Part shown: positions 19,526-28,454 of the stretch, in pieces | Layout of the letters: each line of letters opens with the position of its first letter | Position numbering within the stretch: position 1 is the first letter of the stretch | Source of the DNA: Saprospiraceae bacterium | GTDB taxonomy: Bacteria; Bacteroidota; Bacteroidia; Chitinophagales; Saprospiraceae | DNA: 64,000 bases | Direction: 5' to 3' | Assembly (NCBI GenBank): GCA_016713025.1 | Contig: JADJPZ010000004.1 | Location: 1,736,001 to 1,800,000 of the forward strand | The notes under the pieces: generated by a model | Database searches by the model: none | Seen by the model: only the letters and a program-made list of their open reading frames with translations | What the model was told of the DNA's origin: nothing | Made by a program: the position numbers and the translations under genes

Positions 19526-19692
19526 ATTTTTTAAGTCGGTTAGTAGTGTTAAATTTTATAATATCAATCTATCTATACAAATTCAAATTTTCTTCCTCGC
19601 TACCCTTATTCCCTTAAGAGCTTGTCAATCTACGCTTGAGACGACCCGCCCAATTCAACCATGTTTTTACATTCACGTAAAATTGGGGTCAC

Positions 19693-19716
19693 AACTGTTG
19701 GGTTAACCCAACAGTT
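19693..19716. repeat. 24-bp perfect palindrome, copy 1
   Basis: AACTGTTGGGTT followed directly by its reverse complement. The same core, extended to 32 bp, occurs at 33102-33133. No T-run follows on either strand, so it is not an ordinary terminator. Confidence 0.85.
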
Positions 19717-19795
19717 TCCAATCAATTGGGAATTCTGTATAATTTAACAAAGTAGAACTAAATCTAGTTGCACCAATGATTCACTTCACAAAATC

Positions 19796-19833
19796 AAACA
19801 GGGAAAACCCATTTTCATGAATTTTCCCTGTTT
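19796..19833 (-). terminator. Terminator for the Omp28-like gene
   Basis: A perfect 12-bp inverted repeat: AAACAGGGAAAA at 19796-19807 and its complement at 19822-19833, with a 14-nt loop, 47 nt past the stop of the minus-strand gene. T-rich sequence flanks both sides, so it may work in both directions. Confidence 0.75.
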
Positions 19834-19879
19834 AAAAAATTGTTTATATCTGATGTGAACTTACATAATATTGAAACTT

Positions 19880-20917
19880 TTAGTGCAGCACAATTTTTTT
19901 AGAAATTCTTTTCTTATCGCTTATAAGTGTAATTATGTGTACTCCCTGATTAAAATCTCCTTTAAGGATCAAAATCTGGTTTGAATTGTTTTTGATAACT
20001 TGTTGACTAGCTAATAGTCTTCCGCTTATATCCGCTATACTCAATACTGCATCCTGATCTAAAACAATATTTTTTATATCAACAATAACTGAATTGGATT
20101 CATTTTGTGTGACGATCATATCGTTATTAATGTCTGCTTCAAAATCTGTGGAAGCCGGAATCCCAACATTAACTACATTAGCATTGAAGAATATGTATTT
20201 TGAGCCAACTTTATTCCAGATGATGGCTACCACTTTGATTTTATCCCTTGTGGCATTTACATTGGCTAGTGAAGCATCCACATTAAAAACGGCACCTTTA
20301 GCAACAGCTCCGGTTTTTAGTGTTTTACCAAATGTAGTGGGTAACAATGATTGTCTCAATACATTTCTGTGAAGAGGTGTACCGGTCCTGCTGGACTGAA
20401 AATTCAAAACATCTTCGACCAAATACAGACCAAGATAATAGTCGCCACCCTCTACTGCCTCAAGAAATTCCACTTTTGCTTTAGCCGTCAAGGTCTTGGT
20501 GCTACTATTTAGAGTAGCATCCACTCCGACACCTGCAAAAACTGATTGTGTGGCTTTAAAATCCATGGCAATTTTTATATCTCTTATTCTTTCTGCTATA
20601 TTGGAACTGTTTACATTGAGATTGGAACCATCCATATAAAAAATGGGTTGACCAGTACCAGAAAAATTATCTCCGAATTCGGTAGCCGTTTGATTCAGAA
20701 GATCACCGCTATGATGCACCGCCATAAAAATCAGGTTTTGATCTGCATAGGTGCTAAATATCTCATCTTTCATATTCCATCCCCATGTGCCGCAGAAAGG
20801 GCACCACGAAGCAGTTCTCTCATGAACAAGGGTCCAGTTTTTCTTGCTCACCTGTTGGCTGTTAATGCCGGATGCAAATAAAATCGTCAATGTAAATGTA
20901 AAAAACCAGGTTTTCAT
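19880..20917 (-). CDS. Omp28-related T9SS protein with thioredoxin-like head
   Basis: A 345-residue secreted protein. Signal peptide 1-20 (ASGINSQQ), then a thioredoxin-like Omp28 domain with the redox motif WCPFCGTWGW (C39 and C42), followed by beta domains and a C-terminal type A sorting domain (LSIADISGRLLASQQ, then G-V-H-I-I-T-L and KKIVLH). Omp28-type proteins were described as outer-membrane surface proteins in Porphyromonas; the redox activity is inferred from CxxC. It is monocistronic, with a strong terminator downstream. The 134 nt upstream of it contain a run of TCATT/TCTC-rich simple sequence (about 20993-21056). Confidence 0.9.
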   Translation of the reverse strand: MKTWFFTFTLTILFASGINSQQVSKKNWTLVHERTASWCPFCGTWGWNMKDEIFSTYADQNLIFMAVHHSGDLLNQTATEFGDNFSGTGQPIFYMDGSNLNVNSSNIAERIRDIKIAMDFKATQSVFAGVGVDATLNSSTKTLTAKAKVEFLEAVEGGDYYLGLYLVEDVLNFQSSRTGTPLHRNVLRQSLLPTTFGKTLKTGAVAKGAVFNVDASLANVNATRDKIKVVAIIWNKVGSKYIFFNANVVNVGIPASTDFEADINNDMIVTQNESNSVIVDIKNIVLDQDAVLSIADISGRLLASQQVIKNNSNQILILKGDFNQGVHIITLISDKKRISKKIVLH

Positions 20918-21051
20918 ATTTTAATTATTTAGTTTGTTTATTTGTTAAAAATTCCACTTTTGGAGATGAACATCAGATTCTGTAAACATCAATCATTCTC
21001 CAATTCTCTCATTTTATCATTTTCTAATTTCATCATTCTCTCATCCACTCA

Positions 21052-22533
21052 TTATTTATATCCCCAGGAAGTTCCTTCTTTTCCGTCTTTGATTTGAATG
21101 TTTATTCCACCCAGTGCATCTCTAATTTTATCAGATGTGCCCCAGTCCTTATTATTCCTTGCCTGATGACGTAAATCAATGACCAAATCCATCAATCCTT
21201 CCACCGGACCTGCATTGCTTTCTGATTCATCTTTCAACCCAAAAACATCAAAAATTATTGCCTTCATGGTGCTTTTTATTTTCTCAATCGTGGCATGCGA
21301 AATTTCGGAAACAGCTATTTGTCCTTCTTTAACACTATTAATCATTGTCACGAGTTCAAACAATCCGGCAATGGCTTTGGGAGTATTAAAATCATCATTC
21401 ATATCTTCAAAAATGCCGTCAATGATACCTTCCGCTTTTTTATCAAGCTCAGTATGACCTGTTGATGAAGCTGATAAATTCGATAGATTTTTATACGCAT
21501 CCATCAGCCTCTTAAAACCTTTTTCAGATGCTGATAGCGCTTCGTTCGTCAAGTCATTGGGTGACCTGTAGTGGGATTGCAGCATAAAAAATCGTACCAC
21601 CATCGGACTGTATCCCTTACTTACATGCACACTGTCACCTGCAAATAGTTCAACCGGCGAAATGGTATTGCCATCACTTTTGGACATTTTTTTACCATTC
21701 ATCAGCAACATATTGGTATGAAGCCAATAGTTTGCAGGCTGGCAACCACAAGCCCCAACATTCTGAGCGATTTCATTTTCATGATGAGGAAATTTCAAAT
21801 CATTTCCACCACCGTGTATATCAAACTGAAGTCCGAGATACTTTGTACTCATGGCACTACACTCCAGATGCCAACCAGGAAAACCCACCGACCAAGGTGA
21901 ATTCCATTTCATAAGGTGTTCATCTGAAGCTTTCATCCAAATGGCAAAGTCGGATGGATGGTTTTTTTCGTCCTGATTTTTAAGATTATCTCTTGATTCA
22001 GAAATGAGCTCTTCAATCACCCTGCCAGATAGTTTCCCGTATTCGCCGGTTTTCTCTGCAAATTTTATTGTGTCAAAATAAACCGAACCATTTCTCGTAT
22101 AAGCAAATCCACGATCGATGATGCTTTGTACCATCTCTATCTGCTCAAGGATGTGGCCTGTAGCCCTGGGCTCAATACTCGGTGGTAAAGTATTAAAAAT
22201 CCGCATCATATCATGAAAACCAACAGTGTATTTCTGTGCAACTTCCATGGGCTCCAGATTATCAGCCTTTGACCCCTTGGACATTCTGTCTTCTCCGTCA
22301 TCAAGCAAGTGACCGACATCCGTAATGTTTCTCACATACCTGACTTTATAGCCTAAGTGAAGCAAATATCTGTATATCATGTCAAAGCTCATAAATGTCC
22401 GGCAGTTGCCCAAATGTACATCACTATATACTGTAGGACCGCAGACATACATCCCTACGAAACCTTGATGAATAGGCTTAAAAACTTCTTTTTGCCTTGT
22501 GAGGCTATTATATACAGTCAATATTGAATTCAT
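21052..22533 (-). CDS. cysS: Cysteinyl-tRNA synthetase
   Basis: Charges tRNA-Cys with cysteine in the cytosol. Class I synthetase of 493 residues, a normal length. The zinc ligand C31 lies in CGPTVYSDVHLGN, whose HLGN (40-43) is the HIGH motif. KMSKSDGN at about 281 is the second ATP loop. HGGGNDLKFPHHENEIAQ carries further zinc and substrate residues. The C-terminal anticodon-binding DALR-like part ends in KDGKEGTSWGYK. The ATG at 22533 gives the usual N-terminus. Single gene between the Omp28-like gene and the divergent fabI. Confidence 0.97.
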   Translation of the reverse strand: MNSILTVYNSLTRQKEVFKPIHQGFVGMYVCGPTVYSDVHLGNCRTFMSFDMIYRYLLHLGYKVRYVRNITDVGHLLDDGEDRMSKGSKADNLEPMEVAQKYTVGFHDMMRIFNTLPPSIEPRATGHILEQIEMVQSIIDRGFAYTRNGSVYFDTIKFAEKTGEYGKLSGRVIEELISESRDNLKNQDEKNHPSDFAIWMKASDEHLMKWNSPWSVGFPGWHLECSAMSTKYLGLQFDIHGGGNDLKFPHHENEIAQNVGACGCQPANYWLHTNMLLMNGKKMSKSDGNTISPVELFAGDSVHVSKGYSPMVVRFFMLQSHYRSPNDLTNEALSASEKGFKRLMDAYKNLSNLSASSTGHTELDKKAEGIIDGIFEDMNDDFNTPKAIAGLFELVTMINSVKEGQIAVSEISHATIEKIKSTMKAIIFDVFGLKDESESNAGPVEGLMDLVIDLRHQARNNKDWGTSDKIRDALGGINIQIKDGKEGTSWGYK

Positions 22534-22703
22534 GAAAAATGAGTTTAAAAGATAAAGATCTGAATACAGCTTCGTTTATCCTGACGTAAAGAAGGACAAA
22601 GATATTATAACTAATGCATATATATTGTTAATTTCTTGTAAAATGAAAAAAGAAAATTGATGCAGAATCTTTTATCAATTATATGATGCTATCCAATTGT
22701 TAT

Positions 22704-22711
22704 TATCTTTG
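22704..22711 (+). promoter_or_regulatory. Putative -7 element for fabI
   Basis: TATCTTTG matches TAnnTTTG and lies 29 nt before the ATG at 22740. A good -33 TTTG is not visible at the usual distance. Its position also argues against starting the protein at the upstream ATG at 22683. Confidence 0.4.
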
Positions 22712-22739
22712 TGCCACATTTCATAATCAAAAAATCAAA

Positions 22740-23543
22740 ATGGGACACGGACTATTAAAAGGTAAAAAAGGAATCATTTTCGGAGCTTTAGACAGCAAAT
22801 CCATAGCGTGGAAAGTAGCAGAAAGATGTGTAGAAGAAGGAGCACAGATCGTATTGACAAATGCTCCTGTAGCCATGAGACTGGGAGAGATCAATGAGCT
22901 GGCAACAAAACTCAATTGTCAGATCATACCTGCAGACGCCACAAGCATCGAAGATCTTGAAAACCTGATATCGAAATCAATGGAAATCCTTGGGGGAAAG
23001 CTTGATTTTGTATTACACTCTATTGGTATGTCCATCAATGTTCGTAAAAAGAAAGACTATACTGATCTCAATTATGAATGGATGAAAACCACATTTGATG
23101 TGTCAGCCATCTCATTTCATAAAGTGATGCAAACAGCGATGAAAATGGAAGCTATGAATGAGTGGGGATCTATTCTGGCACTTACCTATATTGCTGCACA
23201 AAGAACGTTCCCTGATTACAGCGAAATGGCAGAATCCAAAGCTCTTTTAGAAAGTTTTGCACGAAGTTTTGGATATCATTGGGCTAAAAAAGCTAAGGTG
23301 CGAGTCAATACCATTTCACAATCTCCGACAGTGACTACAGCTGGCTCAGGAGTAAAAGGTTTTGGTGATTTCTTCGGATATGCAGACAAGATGTCGCCTT
23401 TGGGCAATGCGAGTGCTGATGCATGTGCGGACTATTGTGTGACAATGTTTTCCGATATGACCCGAATGGTGACCATGCAAAATCTATTCCATGACGGAGG
23501 ATTCAGCAGCATGGGTATGGCTCCTGAGATTTTGGAAGACTAA
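22740..23543 (+). CDS. fabI: Enoyl-[acyl-carrier-protein] reductase (NADH)
   Basis: Reduces trans-2-enoyl-ACP in each round of type II fatty acid synthesis. ATG 22740 (MGHGLLKGKKGIIFGA) is chosen because it starts right at the Rossmann fold and lies downstream of a TAnnTTTG box; an in-frame ATG at 22683 adds an implausible 19-residue tail. The nucleotide-binding GALDSKSIAWKVAE is the divergent FabI form. The catalytic pair Y-x6-K is seen in FPDYSEMAESKALLES (about residues 158-165), and SQSPTVTTAGSGVKGF is the substrate loop. Length 268 residues. Convergent with ung, with 5 nt between the stops. Confidence 0.96.
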   Translation: MGHGLLKGKKGIIFGALDSKSIAWKVAERCVEEGAQIVLTNAPVAMRLGEINELATKLNCQIIPADATSIEDLENLISKSMEILGGKLDFVLHSIGMSINVRKKKDYTDLNYEWMKTTFDVSAISFHKVMQTAMKMEAMNEWGSILALTYIAAQRTFPDYSEMAESKALLESFARSFGYHWAKKAKVRVNTISQSPTVTTAGSGVKGFGDFFGYADKMSPLGNASADACADYCVTMFSDMTRMVTMQNLFHDGGFSSMGMAPEILED

Positions 23544-23548
23544 ATAAT

Positions 23549-24229
23549 TTATATTTGCCAGTCAATGGGTGATTTCCCAACAGAGATCAGATATTGATTT
23601 GCTTTACTGAAATGTTTACAGCCCTGAAATGCATTGCCCGCGAGTGGAGAAGGGTGAGCAGCTTCCAGCACCTTATGTTTGGCGTCATCGATCAGTGATT
23701 TTTTGTTTTTTGCAAAATTGCCCCAAAGCATAAATACAATGTTTTTATATTGGGTGGAAAGTTGTTGTATTGTATGATCCGTAAAGGACTGCCAACCATA
23801 GTCTCTGTGCGATGCAGGCTTGTTCTTCTCAACAGTCAAAACAGCATTGAGCAGAAATACTCCTTGTTGAGTCCATGATGTGAGGTCACCATGAACAGGA
23901 ATTTTAAAACCGGTGTCATTGGCTAGTTCTTTGTAAATATTTCTTAATGACGGTGGAACTGTGACGCCTTTAGGTACTGAAAAGCTCAATCCCATAGCTT
24001 CTCCGGGATTATGATATGGGTCTTGTCCTATGATGACAACTTTTACATCTGATGGTGACACACTATTATAAGCATTGAAAATCAAATGTCCCGGAGGGAA
24101 AACCGTTTTACCATTCAATTTATCGGACTTTAGCCGCTCGGCCAGCTGATCAAAATAGGGTGATAAAAACTCATCTTTTAATGCATCTCGCCAGGATGGA
24201 GCAATTTGGACTGATTCTGGATTCATCAT
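23549..24229 (-). CDS. ung: Uracil-DNA glycosylase
   Basis: Removes uracil from DNA to start base-excision repair. Family 1 UDG of 226 residues. The catalytic water-activating motif GQDPYHNPGEAMGLSFSVP starts at about residue 67 (Asp at 69), and the DNA-intercalating HPSPLAG loop is near residue 190. The start may be ATG 24229 or the adjacent ATG 24226. It is the last gene of a compact minus-strand cluster (LolC/E-like permease, HExxH protein, ung) with 1-2 nt gaps, so probably one transcript. Confidence 0.96.
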   Translation of the reverse strand: MMNPESVQIAPSWRDALKDEFLSPYFDQLAERLKSDKLNGKTVFPPGHLIFNAYNSVSPSDVKVVIIGQDPYHNPGEAMGLSFSVPKGVTVPPSLRNIYKELANDTGFKIPVHGDLTSWTQQGVFLLNAVLTVEKNKPASHRDYGWQSFTDHTIQQLSTQYKNIVFMLWGNFAKNKKSLIDDAKHKVLEAAHPSPLAGNAFQGCKHFSKANQYLISVGKSPIDWQI

Positions 24230-24230
24230 T

Positions 24231-24890
24231 TCACTTTATATCATCAACAAAATATCTGTACACACTCTGCAGCATCGGATGTGCAATGGCTGGGTTTTTG
24301 ATCATCCTGTAATAGTCTTCAACAATTTCTGCCTGTTGCTCAAAATTAAAATCCATCAGCCTGCCTTTGTTGAGCATCACTTTGTATAGGTTTTCTATGC
24401 CACCATAATCATATCCTTCCTTGCTTTTTTGTGCTTTGAATGCTCGACCAATATAGACACTCCCATATATCTGATATTGCCATATATGGACTAACTCGTG
24501 AACAAGGATTTCTTTTTTTATTTTTTGATAATAATTGATAGTATTAAAACTGACATACGCCAATGCAACGGTCTCAATACCAATTTTTGCCTTATCATCA
24601 ATTCGTATTTTCGAATAATCGATCGCATTGCCGAAAATCCTTCTGGCCAATGTTAGTTCGTCGTTATTCAACCCTCGAATATTCCACTTGGCCAAGCGAG
24701 TCACAAATTGTTGAATTTCAGCAATTCCAGCAATATCAAGTATATAAAAAATCAAATCAAACAACCACTCTTTGATACCATCAGGTTTGCATGGGTGTTG
24801 ATAAGCGCCTTCATAAATAAAATATACCAAATGTTTTAAGATACGTTTGAATCTTGTTGGAAAAAGTAAAATGATATCCAATAACTCCAT
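24231..24890 (-). CDS. Putative zinc metalloprotease-like protein (HELVH)
   Basis: A 219-residue protein without a recognised name. It carries an HExxH zinc-binding motif in ILVHELVHIWQYQ (residues 131-135), with the HELxHxWQ form seen in DUF4157/eCIS-core-type domains, and a downstream FEQQAEIVEDYYR that could supply the third ligand. The N-terminal 50 residues are hydrophobic in part but no clean signal peptide is seen. It lies between a lipoprotein-transport-type permease (2-nt gap) and ung (1-nt gap), so it is translated in the same operon. Whether it is an active protease is unknown. Confidence 0.75.
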   Translation of the reverse strand: MELLDIILLFPTRFKRILKHLVYFIYEGAYQHPCKPDGIKEWLFDLIFYILDIAGIAEIQQFVTRLAKWNIRGLNNDELTLARRIFGNAIDYSKIRIDDKAKIGIETVALAYVSFNTINYYQKIKKEILVHELVHIWQYQIYGSVYIGRAFKAQKSKEGYDYGGIENLYKVMLNKGRLMDFNFEQQAEIVEDYYRMIKNPAIAHPMLQSVYRYFVDDIK

Positions 24891-24892
24891 GA

Positions 24893-26194
24893 CTACTCAA
24901 ACCTTAATGCTTTTACCGGGCTGATTTTAGTCACAAGCATTGTAGGAATGATCAATGCAAAAACTGTGATTATTAACGTAGACACGTTTAAAATAATAAT
25001 GGTTACGGGATCGATCTGAATCGGTGCGGTGTCCATGTAATAATTGGCTTCATCCAGTTTTATAAATTTAAAATACTTTTGGGAAATAGCGATTCCCAGG
25101 CCTATAAAATTTCCAATCAACAATCCATACCCAATAATATAAGCCGCATGATACAAAAATATCTTTCTGATACCCCAGTTATTCATGCCTAAAGACTTGA
25201 GTGTACCTATCATTTGTGTTCTTTCAAGGATCAGAATCAGTAATACTGTGATCATATTGATGATGGCAACCACGATCATCAGCTGAAGGATTATTTTTTC
25301 GTTGATATCCTGAAGATCGAGCCACTCAAATATGGATGGCCACTTAGATCTTACCGATTCAGCATAGTATTTTTGCGAAACCACTTCGTAGTAAACATAA
25401 TCCGAAATAATGTCCATGTCCTTGTAGTTTTCTAACGTTACCTCCATGCCTTGAACATCTACTTTATCCCATCCAAGAATTTCCTGCAATTTCCGTATAT
25501 CCACTACCCCGAATCTCTTATCATATTCTTCCATTCCCGTATTGTAAATGCCGGAAATTTCAAACCTCCTTTTTATCTGCTGATTGTCTCTCAAGAAGCT
25601 TAAGACCACTTTCTGACCAGTCTTCAACATCATTTTGGATGCAATGTTTTTTGATATCAAAATTTCAGAAGAAGACGTATCTTTTTGATATTGAATGGGT
25701 AATCCGTCAATGATGAAAGATTTCAGGGTATTCCATTCATAATCAGCATCTACTCCTTTGAGAAACATGCCATGAAATTGTTCCTTTGTACTGAGTAGAC
25801 ATGGTACCATGATGTAAGGATGTACGCCTTTCACTCCTCCTTGGGTACGTTTGTCTACAGCCTTATTTTTGATTTTAATACCGGCAATTTCCAAAGGTTC
25901 CTGATATTCAACATATTTGATTTCCCTGATATCATCATATTGTTTTTCATTTTTATCAATAGGTACAAGTTCAAACTCTCTGTTGATATTGTTGTCTGTA
26001 ATATGAATGTGTCCCCAGAATCCAAAGATTTTATTTGTGATCTCACTCTTAAACCCTGAAATCACAGAAGTAGTCAGTATCATCACCGAAAGGCTGATAG
26101 CGATGGCAACAATGGCTATTCTTATAATAACCCTTGTAAATGTATTGGAATTAGTGGTCGCTATCCTTTTAGCTATAAAATGTTCAATATTCAT
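24893..26194 (-). CDS. LolC/LolE-like ABC transporter permease
   Basis: Inner-membrane subunit of a lipoprotein-releasing (LolCDE-like) or MacB/FtsX-type ABC system. 433 residues with one helix near the N-terminus (about 24-49), a large periplasmic MacB-PCD domain, and three C-terminal helices (about 300-322, 350-372, 398-420) forming the FtsX fold. It ends in the typical TKISPVKALRFE. The N-terminus IEHFIAKRIA is also typical of LolC/E. No ATP-binding partner is in the window, so it would pair with a LolD encoded elsewhere. First gene of the operon with the HELVH protein and ung. Confidence 0.9.
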   Translation of the reverse strand: MNIEHFIAKRIATTNSNTFTRVIIRIAIVAIAISLSVMILTTSVISGFKSEITNKIFGFWGHIHITDNNINREFELVPIDKNEKQYDDIREIKYVEYQEPLEIAGIKIKNKAVDKRTQGGVKGVHPYIMVPCLLSTKEQFHGMFLKGVDADYEWNTLKSFIIDGLPIQYQKDTSSSEILISKNIASKMMLKTGQKVVLSFLRDNQQIKRRFEISGIYNTGMEEYDKRFGVVDIRKLQEILGWDKVDVQGMEVTLENYKDMDIISDYVYYEVVSQKYYAESVRSKWPSIFEWLDLQDINEKIILQLMIVVAIINMITVLLILILERTQMIGTLKSLGMNNWGIRKIFLYHAAYIIGYGLLIGNFIGLGIAISQKYFKFIKLDEANYYMDTAPIQIDPVTIIILNVSTLIITVFALIIPTMLVTKISPVKALRFE

Positions 26195-26226
26195 TCAATC
26201 TTTCCGAATAATTCGCTTAAATAACC

Positions 26227-26234
26227 TACTTTTG
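26227..26234 (+). promoter_or_regulatory. Putative -7 element for tyrS
   Basis: TACTTTTG fits TAnnTTTG, about 71 nt before the ATG at 26306. CTTTCC around 26200 is a weak -33 candidate. Confidence 0.35.
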
Positions 26235-26305
26235 CAGCTCAAAATTGCAAAAATACGAAGATTTCAATCGTATTCATTCATCAAACAGAAGGTAATTAGT
26301 TTTAT

Positions 26306-27580
26306 ATGTTAAATTTTATCGAAGAGCTGGAGTGGAGAGGTATGCTTCATGATATGACACCTGGAGTATCAGAAGTACTTAAAGCCAATAAAATCACCGG
26401 ATACATTGGATTTGATCCAACAGCACCAAGTATGACCATAGGCAATTATGTCCAGATTATGCTGTTGAAACTTTTCCAACTATCTGGCCACACACCTATA
26501 GTACTCATGGGTGGAGCAACAGGTCGTATAGGAGATCCTTCAGGCAAGGACAAAGAGCGGGAACTGAAATCGTATGATGAGCTGGACAGCAACCTGTCTT
26601 TCCAGAAAGAACAAATAAAAAAATTTCTGAACTTTGAAGGTCCAAATGCAGCGGTCATAGTCAATAATCACGATTTTTATAGAAACATGAATGTCCTTGA
26701 CTTCTTGCGGGAAGTCGGCAAGACCCTGACAGTGAGCTATATGATGTCCAAAGACTCGGTAAAAAACAGACTCGAATCGGGGCTTTCATTTACTGAATTC
26801 AGTTATCAGTTATTGCAATCTTTTGACTTTCAGGTGCTATATTCTGACTATAAATGTGTCCTGCAGATGGGAGGTTCAGATCAGTGGGGAAATATCACAT
26901 CCGGTACAGAGTTTATCAGAAGAAATATCGATGGTAAAGCATACGCCGTCACAACCCCACTCCTCACAAAAGCGGATGGTACAAAATTTGGTAAATCAGA
27001 ACAAGGAAATATATGGCTTGACCCGAAACTGACTTCTGCTTATAGATTTTATCAGTTTTGGATCAATTGTGATGACCGGGACTTACCGAAGTTTATGAGG
27101 TATTTTACGCTAAAGTCAAAAGCTGAAGTGGAAGCCCTTGAACTTCAATACAAAGACGATCCACGCGCATTGAAGGCCATTTTGGCAGAGGAACTCACCA
27201 GACGGGTTCATTCAGATAGTGATTATGAATCTGTCATGGCTGTGAGTAACGTTTTATTTAGCAAAGATGCGGATGCAGTCACCTTACATTCCATGTCGAT
27301 ACTGGAATTAATGACCATTTCAGAAGAAATACCGTCTTCCGTTATCCCAAAAGCTGATATCGCACAAGAGATACAAATTGACGAATTGTTGGTAAAAACG
27401 GGTATCTTATCATCTAAGTCTGAAGTGAGAAAAGCCATCCAAAACAATGCAATCTCCATTAATAAAAATAAGGTGACTACCCATGAACAAAGACTCTCGA
27501 TGGATGATTTATTGCAAAACAAATACATCATGATCGAAAATGGTAAAAAAAATAAACACATGTTGATCTCAGAATCATGA
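26306..27580 (+). CDS. tyrS: Tyrosyl-tRNA synthetase
   Basis: Charges tRNA-Tyr. 424 residues, standard for the bacterial enzyme. The Rossmann core starts with YIGFDPTAPSMTIGNYVQIMLL; the HIGH-equivalent reads TIGN (44-47), with Thr in place of the first His. GGATGRIGDPSGKDKER follows. The tyrosine-binding YQLLQSFDF and MGGSDQWGNI are intact, and KFGKS (about 228-232) is the second ATP motif. The C-terminal S4 domain (LLVKTGILSSKSEVRKAIQNNAISIN) binds tRNA. The ATG at 26306 fits the family N-terminus. The HIGH variant is the only oddity. Confidence 0.96.
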   Translation: MLNFIEELEWRGMLHDMTPGVSEVLKANKITGYIGFDPTAPSMTIGNYVQIMLLKLFQLSGHTPIVLMGGATGRIGDPSGKDKERELKSYDELDSNLSFQKEQIKKFLNFEGPNAAVIVNNHDFYRNMNVLDFLREVGKTLTVSYMMSKDSVKNRLESGLSFTEFSYQLLQSFDFQVLYSDYKCVLQMGGSDQWGNITSGTEFIRRNIDGKAYAVTTPLLTKADGTKFGKSEQGNIWLDPKLTSAYRFYQFWINCDDRDLPKFMRYFTLKSKAEVEALELQYKDDPRALKAILAEELTRRVHSDSDYESVMAVSNVLFSKDADAVTLHSMSILELMTISEEIPSSVIPKADIAQEIQIDELLVKTGILSSKSEVRKAIQNNAISINKNKVTTHEQRLSMDDLLQNKYIMIENGKKNKHMLISES

Positions 27581-27614
27581 TAAATGATGATATTTGCTTG
27601 AAATTAAATGTTTT

Positions 27615-28406
27615 ATGTTAACCTTTTTCTTTTTATCATTGCTGCAACTCATTACAGACCTTCCTGCTCAAAGCTTTCTAAAAACAAGATACAATCCTGT
27701 AGTAGCCCACCGTGGTGCATGGAAATCCAAAGGTCTTCCCGAAAACTCCATCGCTTCCCTGAAATACGCCATACAATTGGGTTGTTCCGGGTCAGAATTT
27801 GATGTAAGAATGACTGCAGACAATATAGCAGTGGTCAACCACGACCCTACTTATTTCGGACTTGAAATTGAAAAAGTCGCATATAAAGAATTGTTATTAC
27901 ATAAATTATCAAATGGCGAAAAAATACCCACGCTGGAAGAATATATCAAAGCCGGGCTTAAAAAAAATAAAAAAACAAGGCTCGTCCTTGAAATAAAACC
28001 AACAGCTTTGGGTAATGAAAGGGCAATCGAAATAGCACAAATCATATATCGTCAGGTCAATGCCCTGAAGGCACAAAAAATGGTGGACTATATCAGTTTT
28101 GATATAGAAATGCTCAAGGCTTTGGTTAAAATAAATTCAAAAATTACCACACAATACCTTAACGGTGACATCTCTCCTGCTGAAATAAAATCTCTCGGTA
28201 TCAGAGGATTGGATTATCACCACTCGGTCTTTAAAGGCAAACCAGAGTGGGTCAGACAAAGCAAAGAACTCGGCCTTATCCTCAATGTATGGACTGTCAA
28301 TAATGAAGCCGATATCGACTATTTCCTTAAAGAAAAATTTGATTTTATCACCACCAATGAGCCCGAATTGACAAGTCAAAGACTCAAGTTTTTAAAGTTG
28401 AAATGA
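27615..28406 (+). CDS. Glycerophosphodiester phosphodiesterase family protein, exported
   Basis: Likely hydrolyses glycerophosphodiesters to glycerol-3-phosphate and an alcohol. TIM-barrel GDPD signature: VVAHRGAWKSKGLPENS (His32), then SEFDVRMTADNIAVVNHDPT with Glu61, Asp63 and His76 as metal/catalytic residues. LVLEIKP and LNVWTVNNEADIDYFL are further family motifs. A hydrophobic N-terminus with AQS suggests a signal peptide and a periplasmic location. ATG 27615 is preferred to TTG 27594. It follows tyrS by 34 nt and converges on the GH30 gene. Confidence 0.93.
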   Translation: MLTFFFLSLLQLITDLPAQSFLKTRYNPVVAHRGAWKSKGLPENSIASLKYAIQLGCSGSEFDVRMTADNIAVVNHDPTYFGLEIEKVAYKELLLHKLSNGEKIPTLEEYIKAGLKKNKKTRLVLEIKPTALGNERAIEIAQIIYRQVNALKAQKMVDYISFDIEMLKALVKINSKITTQYLNGDISPAEIKSLGIRGLDYHHSVFKGKPEWVRQSKELGLILNVWTVNNEADIDYFLKEKFDFITTNEPELTSQRLKFLKLK

Positions 28407-28454
28407 TGACGATATCTTGATGAGTCATTTTGACTTTGTTATTCTGGAGATGCT

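Larger units (their letters stand above)
18130..19548 (-). mobile_element. IS4-type insertion sequence (decayed or mis-sequenced)
   Basis: About 1.42 kb, bounded by imperfect 19-bp inverted repeats: CACTATTAACCGACTTAAA at 18130-18148 and TTTAAGTCGGTTAGTAGTG at 19530-19548. AT-rich AAATTTT sequence flanks both ends, so a short target duplication is possible but not certain. The single transposase gene is on the minus strand and broken by three frameshifts. A hairpin at 19495-19517 lies between the right end and the transposase start, as in IS elements that guard against read-through from outside. Confidence 0.8.
19549..19879. other. Intergenic region between IS element and Omp28-like gene
   Basis: No gene seen. 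It holds an AGAGCTTGTCAA...ACGCTTGAGACG module at 19617-19645, a 24-bp perfect palindrome at 19693-19716, a small CCAAT-CA-ATTGG hairpin just after it, and the terminator at 19796-19833. The first two modules recur at 32849-33133. Confidence 0.75.
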
